Shown here piece after piece: positions 8,513-16,298 of a DNA stretch of 62,919 nt. The notes under the pieces are model-generated. The model worked only from the letters and a program-made list of their open reading frames with translations, was not told the origin of the DNA and searched no databases. This DNA comes from Planctomycetaceae bacterium (GTDB lineage: Bacteria > Planctomycetota > Planctomycetia > Planctomycetales > Planctomycetaceae), in contig PBMZ01000105.1 of NCBI GenBank assembly GCA_002722955.1, forward strand, positions 1 to 62,919. The letters run 5' to 3'. Made by a program: the position numbers and the translations under genes. Numbering within the stretch: the first letter of the stretch is position 1; each line of letters opens with the position of its first letter.

Positions 8513-9538
8513 ATGACTTCTCGTAAGACAAGTACTCGTATTGAACGTCGAGATTTCATCGTGCAAGGTGCGGCCGCTTTGGCGATGGCTGGGACGGCTG
8601 GTTCGCTCAGCGCTGCGGATGATGCGGCTCCATTGAAGTTCGGTTTGAACGCGGACCCACATTTGTTGGGACGTCGAGCTCGCGGCAACGAAGCCAACTT
8701 CAAGGCATTCGTTGACCAGATGAAACAATTCAACCCGGACTTTGCCATCGATCTTGGCGACTTTGGCTGTCAGATCGCTGAAGGCCAAACCACGCAAGAG
8801 ATGCATGACGGGCAGCTCGAGGCGCTCAAGCATCACGTCAGCGTATTTGCTCAGGTGGGATGTCCTCGCTATCACGTGATCGGAAATCACGACGTTGGTT
8901 GGCTTAAGGGGGGCGACGAAGAGATCACGCCGGACGACTTGATTGGCCGCGGACACGCTGGCGAAGACATCACGAAGGCCGAGTTCCTTAAAGCCACCGG
9001 GACACCTCACAGGTATTATTCGTTTGACGTCCGCGGGTTTCATTTCGTTGTACTCGACGGAAACAATCCGCCGGACAGCTTGGCTCCGCGTGGTAAGGAT
9101 GGCATCGTTGGCGGCTACTGGATTGACGACACCCAGAAAGCCTGGTTGGAAAAGGATCTCGCAAAGAATCGCCAGAAGCCGAAAATCGTGTTTTGCCATG
9201 AAGAGTTGCACCACACGCCCGAACGCGGCTCAGGACAAGGCGGCGACACCCCCTTCGAGGCTGTTGGAAAGCAAACTTCGTACGTCGACAATGGTTGGGA
9301 GATTCGCAAGCTCTTCGCGGAAGACGGCCGAGTGCTGGCGTGTTTCTTCGGCCACAAGCATCGCAACCGCTGGACTGTGTACGACGACACCAATTACATC
9401 ACATTGGCGGCCACGCATTGGAAATGCAGCTTTGCACAAGTCGAGATTGCCGATACTCTAAGTATCAAGGGATTTGGCGGACAACGGTCCTATCAACTTC
9501 CCCTGCCGACATGGGCAACTAATGAGGCTAGGAAATGA
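8513..9538 (+). CDS. Exported calcineurin-like metallophosphoesterase
   Basis: The protein has 341 aa. The N-terminus IERRDFIVQGAAALAMAG is a Tat-like signal. The five-block metallophosphoesterase pattern is visible: NADPH (DxH), DLGDFG (GDxx), GNHD, CHEELHH and FFGHKHRN (GHxH). A di-metal phosphodiesterase or phosphatase acting outside the cytoplasm is expected. The gene overlaps the following DUF1501 gene by 4 bp (ATGA), so the two are likely co-translated. Substrate is unknown. Confidence 0.9.
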   Translation: MTSRKTSTRIERRDFIVQGAAALAMAGTAGSLSAADDAAPLKFGLNADPHLLGRRARGNEANFKAFVDQMKQFNPDFAIDLGDFGCQIAEGQTTQEMHDGQLEALKHHVSVFAQVGCPRYHVIGNHDVGWLKGGDEEITPDDLIGRGHAGEDITKAEFLKATGTPHRYYSFDVRGFHFVVLDGNNPPDSLAPRGKDGIVGGYWIDDTQKAWLEKDLAKNRQKPKIVFCHEELHHTPERGSGQGGDTPFEAVGKQTSYVDNGWEIRKLFAEDGRVLACFFGHKHRNRWTVYDDTNYITLAATHWKCSFAQVEIADTLSIKGFGGQRSYQLPLPTWATNEARK

Positions 9539-10944
9539 TGAACGACATCGGCGCCAATCACCTCGACCGTCGAGAGATGCTTCGACTGGGATTGGGCGGA
9601 TTCTCGGCGCTTTCGATTCCCAACTTATTGAAAGGCCGAAGTGTTGCTGCCGAGGCCAACAAGTCGAGCAAGAACACCGCCATCATTCTGGTTTGGTTGC
9701 CGGGCGGACACAGTCACCTCGAAACCTACGATCCCAAGCCGTTGTCGGCGAGCGATTTTCGTGGGCCGTACAATCCGATCCCCACGAACGTTTCGGGAAT
9801 GCAGCTTTGCGAGCTGCTGCCGCATCATGCCAAGGTCGCCGACAAGTTCACGTTACTGCGGTCGATGATTCACACGGGATTTTGCCATCAACAGGGAACT
9901 CACCAACTGCTGACTGGTTTTCCCGAACGTGTGCTCAGGCGAAAGCCGCTCTATCCGGATTTGTTTTCGATCACTCACAAGCTGCGCTACGACAGCTCGA
10001 AGCCGATTCCGAATTACGTCGGGGTCGGCCCAGTAAACTTTCTTGGGCCATCGTACTTGGGCAACGCTTACGAGGTGTTTGGCGTCACGAATGATCCCAA
10101 TGAGAAATCGTTCACAGTTCCGAATCTTGGCGAAGCTAGCGACACGTCAAGGGCGACACTGGATCGCCGCGTCAATCTTCGCAAGCAACTTGATCATCTG
10201 AAGTCCAAGGCTGACTATTTGAACAAGATGGATGCGCTCGACGAGTTCGAGCAGCAGGCCCTCAGCGTCTTGACGGGCCGCCAAGCAACGCAGGCTTTCG
10301 ATATCGCTCAAGAAGACGAAGCAACGCGTGAACGATATGGCCGCAACCGGTGGGGCCAACAACTGCTGCTTGCTCGCCGATTGGTCGAGGCCGGAGTCGA
10401 TTTGGTGACGGCTCAATTCAGCGGTCCATTGTGCGGCGGCGTCCACAATTGGGACGATCACGCAGTCAACGCGAATTGCTTCGAGGCAATCAAGTATCGC
10501 TTGCAGTTCATGGACAAAGCCGTCGCGGCATTGATCGAAGACATCTATTCCCGAGGCCTCGACCAACGCGTCTTGGTCGTCGTCACGGGCGAGTTTGGCC
10601 GCACGCCAAAGATCAGTTACCGAGCAAGCACAGGCAAACGCATCGGCAGCGCGCCAGCCGGAACAACTCAACCCGGCCGAGACCACTGGCCGCGAGCCAC
10701 CTCGATCCTGTTCTCCGGCGGTGGCATGCAAACCGGCCAAATCATCGGCAAGACCGACATCCGAGGCGAAGATGCCACAGACCGCATCGTCGGCCGAGGC
10801 GACTTTGTGGCAACACTCTATCGGCACTTGGGCGTCGACATCGACACAGCCTTTCCCGACTACGCAGGCCGGCCGATTCCGATCATGCTGAGCGACGGCA
10901 AGCCGATTCCAGAATTAGGCCGACGATCGGCAAGTGCGACTTAG
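9535..10944 (+). CDS. DUF1501 exported protein (second copy)
   Basis: The protein has 469 aa with a Tat-like start (LDRREMLRLGLGGFSAL). It carries the DUF1501 landmarks LVWLPGGHSHLETYDPKP, VVTGEFGRTP and the late GRDHWPRATS segment. It belongs to a different subtype from the 6467-7888 copy, with longer strand insertions. It is coupled by an ATGA overlap to the metallophosphoesterase instead of to a DUF1549/DUF1553 protein. The first of two adjacent ATG codons (9535) was taken as start; 9538 is equally possible. Confidence 0.92.
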   Translation: MMNDIGANHLDRREMLRLGLGGFSALSIPNLLKGRSVAAEANKSSKNTAIILVWLPGGHSHLETYDPKPLSASDFRGPYNPIPTNVSGMQLCELLPHHAKVADKFTLLRSMIHTGFCHQQGTHQLLTGFPERVLRRKPLYPDLFSITHKLRYDSSKPIPNYVGVGPVNFLGPSYLGNAYEVFGVTNDPNEKSFTVPNLGEASDTSRATLDRRVNLRKQLDHLKSKADYLNKMDALDEFEQQALSVLTGRQATQAFDIAQEDEATRERYGRNRWGQQLLLARRLVEAGVDLVTAQFSGPLCGGVHNWDDHAVNANCFEAIKYRLQFMDKAVAALIEDIYSRGLDQRVLVVVTGEFGRTPKISYRASTGKRIGSAPAGTTQPGRDHWPRATSILFSGGGMQTGQIIGKTDIRGEDATDRIVGRGDFVATLYRHLGVDIDTAFPDYAGRPIPIMLSDGKPIPELGRRSASAT

Positions 10945-10951
10945 AAAAGAA

Positions 10952-11010
10952 TTGGCAGAATGAAGACCACCGGTTGCCTCATTGTCATTCTGCCACCATT
11001 ATTCTGCCAA
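10952..11010. repeat. Nested inverted repeat between convergent genes
   Basis: TTGGCAGAAT (10952-10961) pairs with ATTCTGCCAA (11001-11010). An alternative inner pairing is GGCAGAATGA with TCATTCTGCC (10985-10994). It sits between the converging DUF1501 and DUF1592-type genes and could terminate both, although no U-tract follows. Confidence 0.55.
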
Positions 11011-11045
11011 CGAAGTTCATTCACTGCGAATTGCCTTAGACGTTA

Positions 11046-13529
11046 TCAACGTCTTTGAAACAAGTCAGATAGCACGAGTCCGCGGATCAGATTTTGCAGA
11101 CGGTGATTGTCTGGCTTCGTAGATGCTGCAATGGCATGAAGCTGCTGGACATCATCGACGGTCATGACTCGTCTTAAGGCGTACATCGCCAATTGCTCCA
11201 AAAATGCCTGAGCTAATCGGTCGTCGTTTTCGGCGAGTAGCTTTTTGAACTCCGCTGGGCCGCCGAAGGTTTTTCCATCGGCGAAAGAGCCCGACGCGTC
11301 GACGGGCGGGTTGTCACCCGTTCCGCCTTCGACTCGCTCGGTGTCTCGCCAGCGGCCGATTGCGTCGAAGTTGTCGAAGGCCAGCCCTAACGCGTCGATC
11401 TTTGCGTGGCAACTCGCGCAGGTGCTGTTTGTTCGATGAGATTCCAGTTGGGCTCGGATTGTTGTTTTTGGTTGATCGGAAGCTACTGGCTCTAAAGGCT
11501 CGACATTCGGTGGCGGTGGCGGTGGTGTTCTTGCGAGGATTGCTTCGGACAACCAGGCTCCGCGATGTACGGGACGATGGCGGGTGCCGTCGGATGTCAA
11601 CGAGAGGACCGATGCGTGGGTCAAGATTCCGCCTCGCTGATCTTCTGGGCGAAGCGTTACTCGTCGCAGACCACTCGGCGTAGTGGAGTTCGCCAGAACT
11701 CCCTTCTTGTTCGTTGAATTATTCGCCTCGGCGCTGGGGATTCTGGCGAATTCCAATACGTCGATTCCGTAGTGAATCGCCAGCCGCGAGTTGAGCATTG
11801 TCCAGTTTGAATCAACGGCTTCACGGAGCGGCAGGTTGTTGTTGAACATCTCGGCGAAGTAAGCCGTGGTCTCCATCACCATACTCTCTTCGAGCCAGGG
11901 ATCGTACTCGGGGTACAAGTTCGGATCGGGTTGGAACATGCCGACTCGATGAAGTTGCAACCACTGCTTCGGGAACGAATCAAGAAAGCGATTGATCTTC
12001 GGATCGGCGAGCATTCGGTCGAGTTCACTCGTGAGACCCTCGGCCGTATGGAGCTTGCCGCTGCGAGCCGCCACGAACAGTTTGTCGTCGGGCATCGAAC
12101 TCCACAGGAAATAGGAAAGCCGACTGGCGAGTTCGAAGTCATTCAACTTCACACGGTCTTCGTCCGGTGAGCCTTCTTCGAGATTGAAGAAGCTGCGCGA
12201 GACCAGCATGCTTGCCAGTGCTGACTTGTATGCCGCAGCGAAATTCTCGCCCGCTTCTTGTTCAGCGGCGATGAACTTTACAAACGGATCGATCTCGCCA
12301 TCGGACACAGGACGCCGCCAAGCTCGTTCGGCAAATCGTTTCAGACAAGCATGTACTTCTTTCCTGTCCTTTGCATCTGCGGGAAACAAGCCGTTGCGTT
12401 TGGCTCGATGGTCGTCGGTGGTCAAGGGGCCTTCGATTTCCACCCAGTCAACCAGCAAGGTTGGCATGACCGGCCGACCCTCGACATCGACCACTTTCGT
12501 CAACATCGCCTTGAAGCCTCCTTTGTACGAGGCTAGTGGGATCGATGCATCGATCTGTTCGTTTCTGAACAGTTTGTACGCACCGTTGGGGTGCTTCTGC
12601 GATCGGGCGTGATTGCGGATCGCGTAGCCTCCGGCGGGAAAACGCCCTTCGAATACGACGGTATCTGGCTTGTTTTCTGATGAGGCCAGGTCCTTGCCGG
12701 CAAACGATTTCTTCTGCTGATTGTGCCAAAGTGACAAGCGCGGCATTCTCCCCGTGAACGCTGGCAAACCACTGACCTGAATCTTGATTCGGTAATAACC
12801 GGGACTCCGCACGGAGACGGCATTCCAACCCTCACCCATTTGCAGCAAGTAACGTTTCCCTTCGTCGGCTGATTTCCGAACCGTCTTGGACGGTTGCTCT
12901 TTATTAAGCGACGCGAGTTCCACGACCGTGTCCGCCGCGTTGAAGTACCGGTCGACATGCGACGGCGCGGTCGAGAGCATCGAGCCAATGCGATCGAACC
13001 CATGCCACAGTGGGTCTTCGTTGAACGCGCCGGGAGCTTCCACATCAAAGACCACGCCAAGCAAGTCGTAAACGGTGTGAGCATACTCCTGCCGGCTTAG
13101 GCGATAGTGTTCCACTCTTCCGCGACGTGCCATGCGTGCCGCGGCACCGCTGCGGATCTTTGTTGTAATCGCTTCGGCGAAGTGGCCGAGTTGCTTTGCG
13201 GTCGGTTGTTTTTCTTTCGGCGGCGGCATCTCACCCGCGTTGATGCGGAAGACCACCTCGCCCCACTTTTGTGCAACTTGCGGGTTGGAGAAATCGGTCG
13301 AGAGATTGTCGAGCCGGAACTTTCCCTCTTGCGTTTCGCCGTTGTGACATCGCACGCAATGAGTCTTGATGAACTCGAGAGAGGCTTTGTCGAGTGGTTG
13401 TTGGGCGTTTGCTGTAGTAGCCAGAAAAACGACGGTAGCGAAAGTCGTCAAGACTTTCGGCGCACACGATTGGCCGAAACTCTTGACGAGTTTCGCTACG
13501 CTTGCTGATGCAGTTCTTAGATCATTCAT
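11046..13529 (-). CDS. DUF1587/DUF1592/DUF1588/DUF1585 cytochrome c-type exported protein
   Basis: This is the second large planctomycete haem-protein type, 827 aa. The haem motif CVRCH is at 58-62, the central domains carry SRQEYAHTVYDLLG and SRLSYFLWSSMPDD, and a second motif, CASCHAKIDALG, lies near the C-terminus (DUF1588/DUF1585 region). It is the last gene of a three-gene operon, with its ATG overlapping the upstream stop. Two palindromic repeats are translated in it: residues 11-32 in the signal-peptide region, and about 591-616, just before the conserved RRVTL and GGILTHASVL segments. It is expected to act in the periplasm, probably as a partner of the DUF1552 protein. Confidence 0.92.
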   Translation of the reverse strand: MNDLRTASASVAKLVKSFGQSCAPKVLTTFATVVFLATTANAQQPLDKASLEFIKTHCVRCHNGETQEGKFRLDNLSTDFSNPQVAQKWGEVVFRINAGEMPPPKEKQPTAKQLGHFAEAITTKIRSGAAARMARRGRVEHYRLSRQEYAHTVYDLLGVVFDVEAPGAFNEDPLWHGFDRIGSMLSTAPSHVDRYFNAADTVVELASLNKEQPSKTVRKSADEGKRYLLQMGEGWNAVSVRSPGYYRIKIQVSGLPAFTGRMPRLSLWHNQQKKSFAGKDLASSENKPDTVVFEGRFPAGGYAIRNHARSQKHPNGAYKLFRNEQIDASIPLASYKGGFKAMLTKVVDVEGRPVMPTLLVDWVEIEGPLTTDDHRAKRNGLFPADAKDRKEVHACLKRFAERAWRRPVSDGEIDPFVKFIAAEQEAGENFAAAYKSALASMLVSRSFFNLEEGSPDEDRVKLNDFELASRLSYFLWSSMPDDKLFVAARSGKLHTAEGLTSELDRMLADPKINRFLDSFPKQWLQLHRVGMFQPDPNLYPEYDPWLEESMVMETTAYFAEMFNNNLPLREAVDSNWTMLNSRLAIHYGIDVLEFARIPSAEANNSTNKKGVLANSTTPSGLRRVTLRPEDQRGGILTHASVLSLTSDGTRHRPVHRGAWLSEAILARTPPPPPPNVEPLEPVASDQPKTTIRAQLESHRTNSTCASCHAKIDALGLAFDNFDAIGRWRDTERVEGGTGDNPPVDASGSFADGKTFGGPAEFKKLLAENDDRLAQAFLEQLAMYALRRVMTVDDVQQLHAIAASTKPDNHRLQNLIRGLVLSDLFQRR
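11681..11758. repeat. Palindromic repeat inside the DUF1592-type coding sequence
   Basis: The left hairpin unit TAGTGGAGTTCGCCAGAACT plus CCC (11681-11703) faces an inverted related unit ending at 11758 (GGGGATTCTGGCGAATTCCA). The 78 bp are read in frame as about 25 residues, including EFARIPSAE and KKGVLANSTT. These stand where related proteins have a short loop. A single unit of the same family is intergenic at 3885. Confidence 0.75.
13435..13499. repeat. Two-hairpin palindrome inside the DUF1592-type signal-peptide codons
   Basis: The arms 13435-13460 and 13474-13499 are 26 bp, complementary with two mismatches. Each arm is itself a hairpin: CGAAAGTC/GACTTTCG in one, CGAAACTC/GAGTTTCG in the other. 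The differences between arms are compensated within each stem. The element encodes residues 11-32 of the protein. Confidence 0.85.
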
Positions 13530-14710
13530 GGCAAGACCATCTTTCTCGATCGCTCCAACTCGGCGGCGTTCTTGATGTGCTCGTCAAACGGCAAGAGTAC
13601 ATAAGTCCAAGGGCCTTTCGCACGCACAATTTTTCCGGCGCGGAAGCCGTCCAGCATTTGTTTCACTTTGAATCGCACCTGATGCCCACTGCTGCCGAGC
13701 GGCGGGTTCTTGGTCTCTTTCCATTCAAGGATGTTCGCGGGCGACGCGGTCTCTTGGTGATAGGTCCAAGTCCGCAGCGTGTTCTCCGCGTTGCAGATTC
13801 TGGGCGGTCTCCCCTTCATGCCGCGGATGTCGCTATACAGCGATGGGTCCATACCGCCGAAAAACGTGACGGTGATCTCGCCGCCGCCGGCGTCGTTGTT
13901 CTTCACCGCATCGATCCAGCCAGGCAAGAATCGCGAGCGGATCAACCGCAAGTGCTTTTGCCGTTGCAGCTCTTTGCACGTCTCCAAACTCTTCTCGTCC
14001 AGCCAAACATCGGTGGTGGCGAGCGTATCGAACGGTCCCCAGGTCAAGTTCACGTGGACTTCCTGACCGGGCTTGATTTGATCTCGTTTGACTAAGCGGC
14101 TGTCTTGCCAGATGCGAGTCGCGTCATCAATGTCGAATAACGCTGGCTTGTTGATGCCGCCTTCGATCTCGGGGCCGATCGGTTCGACGGAAAGCTTCAA
14201 TCGAGGTGCCGGGCCGCCGCCTTGTTCGATGCCCACGACCTTCCACGACCGGCCTTGTCGAGAATAGAAGCTGACATCATCTTCGAGCAGAATCGCATGG
14301 TTGTAATTCCGCACGGGAATCGTCTTTTCTTCACCTTCCATCGGCAGCGTGAATCGACCATGCATGTGCGTGCCGATCGGCAGATCTCGTATATCCGCCG
14401 GTGCTCCGTGATACCGAACGATGCCGTAAGGCAGCATCGCAAAGTAATGACGTCGAGTATACTGCCCTTTCCGCAAGGCGCCTCGGCGATTGATGCCATC
14501 GCTGACCATCAAGTCACCATCCATTTGAACGCCGGCTCCGGCAGGCGGGAAGACTCCGGGCTTCGGCACGTAATTGCGAAGATTCACCGGCTTCTGCGCG
14601 TTGGCCATTGTGGGTAGCAATGCCAGGACGACGATAAGTAGGACGGGCACTCTTGCCCGTCTGTGCAAAAGACGGGCAGGAGTGCCCGTCCTACTCTTTG
14701 TCCACATCAT
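13526..14710 (-). CDS. Secreted hypothetical protein in the DUF1552/DUF1592 operon
   Basis: The protein has 394 aa and its family was not recognised. A signal peptide is clear: a very basic n-region (SRTGTPARLLHRRARVP), a hydrophobic core (VLLIVVLALLP) and a TMANA cleavage site near residue 38. The mature part is beta-rich with several charged loops and no cysteine pair or catalytic motif that stands out. It is the middle gene of a tightly overlapped operon (ATGA junctions on both sides), so it probably works with the DUF1552 and DUF1592-type proteins. The n-region codons come from the palindrome at 14638-14694. Confidence 0.85.
   Translation of the reverse strand: MMWTKSRTGTPARLLHRRARVPVLLIVVLALLPTMANAQKPVNLRNYVPKPGVFPPAGAGVQMDGDLMVSDGINRRGALRKGQYTRRHYFAMLPYGIVRYHGAPADIRDLPIGTHMHGRFTLPMEGEEKTIPVRNYNHAILLEDDVSFYSRQGRSWKVVGIEQGGGPAPRLKLSVEPIGPEIEGGINKPALFDIDDATRIWQDSRLVKRDQIKPGQEVHVNLTWGPFDTLATTDVWLDEKSLETCKELQRQKHLRLIRSRFLPGWIDAVKNNDAGGGEITVTFFGGMDPSLYSDIRGMKGRPPRICNAENTLRTWTYHQETASPANILEWKETKNPPLGSSGHQVRFKVKQMLDGFRAGKIVRAKGPWTYVLLPFDEHIKNAAELERSRKMVLP
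14638..14694. repeat. Two-hairpin palindrome inside signal-peptide codons
   Basis: The arms 14638-14661 and 14671-14694 (24 bp, one mismatch) flank a 9-nt loop. Each arm is a hairpin, GACGGGCA-CTCT-TGCCCGTC or its variant. It is read in frame as residues 6-24 of the secreted hypothetical protein and supplies most of the positive charge of the signal peptide. Confidence 0.85.
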
Positions 14711-16059
14711 GCCAGCACCTCCGAGACAACTCCGTTGGAGTCCGCAAAGGCATCGGTTTCGACGCCTACCTTTTGTGCGATGGTTAGCAGCAGGTTGCTG
14801 AAGTGGGCCTTGCCATTCACGGGGCTGTGGTAGACACCGACTCCCTTGCCGTAACCCTTGAATCCCTTGACCTGCTGGTTGTAATCCACGTGAGCACCAT
14901 GCTTCAGGCCAAGGCCACCGCCGCCTGCCAACACCAACGGCAAGCTGGTCGTGCCGTGACTGTTGCCGTATGACAAGCCACTACCGTAAAGTGAAACCGT
15001 CGTATCGAGCAGCGAGCCGTCGCCGTCTTTCACCTGGGAAAGCCGTTCCAGGAAGTAAGCGAATTGACGCACGTTAAATTCGTCGCTGCGAGTCAGTTGC
15101 TCCAACGCCTCTTTGTTTCCGTTGTGATGCGACAGCGCGTGGCGGTCGCGTTTGACACCGATCTCAGGCACGGCGGGACCGGTTCCTTCGTTTCCGGTAT
15201 TAAAAGTGACGACACGTGTCATGTCGGTTTGGAACGGCAATACGATGATGTCGTACATCGTCCGCAAGTATTCGCCGAGCCGCTCCAACGGGACGTTGCG
15301 ATTCAACTTGCCCGCGACCGCCGGTTCAATCTTCGGTCGCGGAGTCTCCAGCCATGACTCGGCCCTCTTGGTTCGCACCTCCACTTCACGAACCGCTGTC
15401 AAGTATTGATCAAGCCGCCCGCGATCTTCGGTCCCGAGTTTATTCGAAAGCGACTTCGCATCCGCCAAGACGAGGTCGAGCATGCTTTCCTTACGATTCA
15501 ACCGTCGACGCTGCTTGGCAACTCCACCAGCGGGCTCCATAAAGAACTGCTTAAACACAACCGCCGGATTCTTCTCGGCCGGAAGTTGAATCCCATCCGA
15601 AGTGACAGCCAGCCGATGTCCCTGATTGCTCAACTCAAGCGACGGAAACCGCGTCTGCAAACCGGCTACTCCTGCGATCATCTGATCGACAGAGACCGTG
15701 TTCTTGTCGGCCGGCCCATGCTTTGCCCCTGTCAACCACGTTTGCGTCGCACTGTGCGCGATACCAAACGCGTTAGGATGATAAAGCCCACTGATCGGCG
15801 TCACACTCTCGCGATGGTTTTCGAGCGGCTTCAGAATCCGCGAGAGCTCATAGTCCTTGCCCGCTTTCGCGATCTCGTAATCCTTCGTGTTCACACCGTT
15901 CGGCAAGTAGATAAACACACTACGCCGCGGCCGAGCATTTTTCTCAGCGGCTCGCAAAGGTTGCATACAATCAAGCAACGGCAACGCCAGCGAAACTCCC
16001 ATTCCGCGCAGAACATGTCGTCGATTCAGTAACCGGCTTTGAGAAAGAAAATGGGCCAT
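14707..16059 (-). CDS. DUF1552 exported protein
   Basis: The protein has 450 aa. The N-terminus LNRRHVLRGMGVSLALPLLDC is the Tat-like leader typical of DUF1552. The core includes YLPNGVNTKDYE, a metal-binding-like LSHHNGN segment and the late SLYGSGLSYGNSHG motif. DUF1552 proteins are distant relatives of DUF1501 and regularly precede DUF1592-type cytochromes. It is the first gene of the operon and its stop overlaps the next start by 4 bp. The activity of the family is unproven. Confidence 0.92.
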   Translation of the reverse strand: MAHFLSQSRLLNRRHVLRGMGVSLALPLLDCMQPLRAAEKNARPRRSVFIYLPNGVNTKDYEIAKAGKDYELSRILKPLENHRESVTPISGLYHPNAFGIAHSATQTWLTGAKHGPADKNTVSVDQMIAGVAGLQTRFPSLELSNQGHRLAVTSDGIQLPAEKNPAVVFKQFFMEPAGGVAKQRRRLNRKESMLDLVLADAKSLSNKLGTEDRGRLDQYLTAVREVEVRTKRAESWLETPRPKIEPAVAGKLNRNVPLERLGEYLRTMYDIIVLPFQTDMTRVVTFNTGNEGTGPAVPEIGVKRDRHALSHHNGNKEALEQLTRSDEFNVRQFAYFLERLSQVKDGDGSLLDTTVSLYGSGLSYGNSHGTTSLPLVLAGGGGLGLKHGAHVDYNQQVKGFKGYGKGVGVYHSPVNGKAHFSNLLLTIAQKVGVETDAFADSNGVVSEVLA

Positions 16060-16251
16060 GTTGATTTCCTTCGCATTGTATTCGTGGGGAGTTGATTCCC
16101 GTGAAGCTCATTGAGTCAGCCAATCATTAATGGTACGCGAATTCCGGCCACATACAAAGCACAACAGGCATCAACTCTGCTCGCGTGACAACTAACCAAC
16201 TGCATCTCACTGTCAAATAACTTGAAGCGATAATTTGAACATGAGGAAACA

Positions 16252-16283
16252 GAGTCAACAGAGTACTCCATCTCTGTTGACTC
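16252..16283 (-). terminator. Hairpin after the CocE-type hydrolase gene
   Basis: GAGTCAACAGAG and CTCTGTTGACTC form a 12-bp perfect stem with an 8-nt loop, 16 bp downstream of the hydrolase stop on the minus strand. No U-tract follows, so termination or transcript protection is only a suggestion. Confidence 0.4.
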
Positions 16284-16298
16284 CCGTTCAAATAATCC

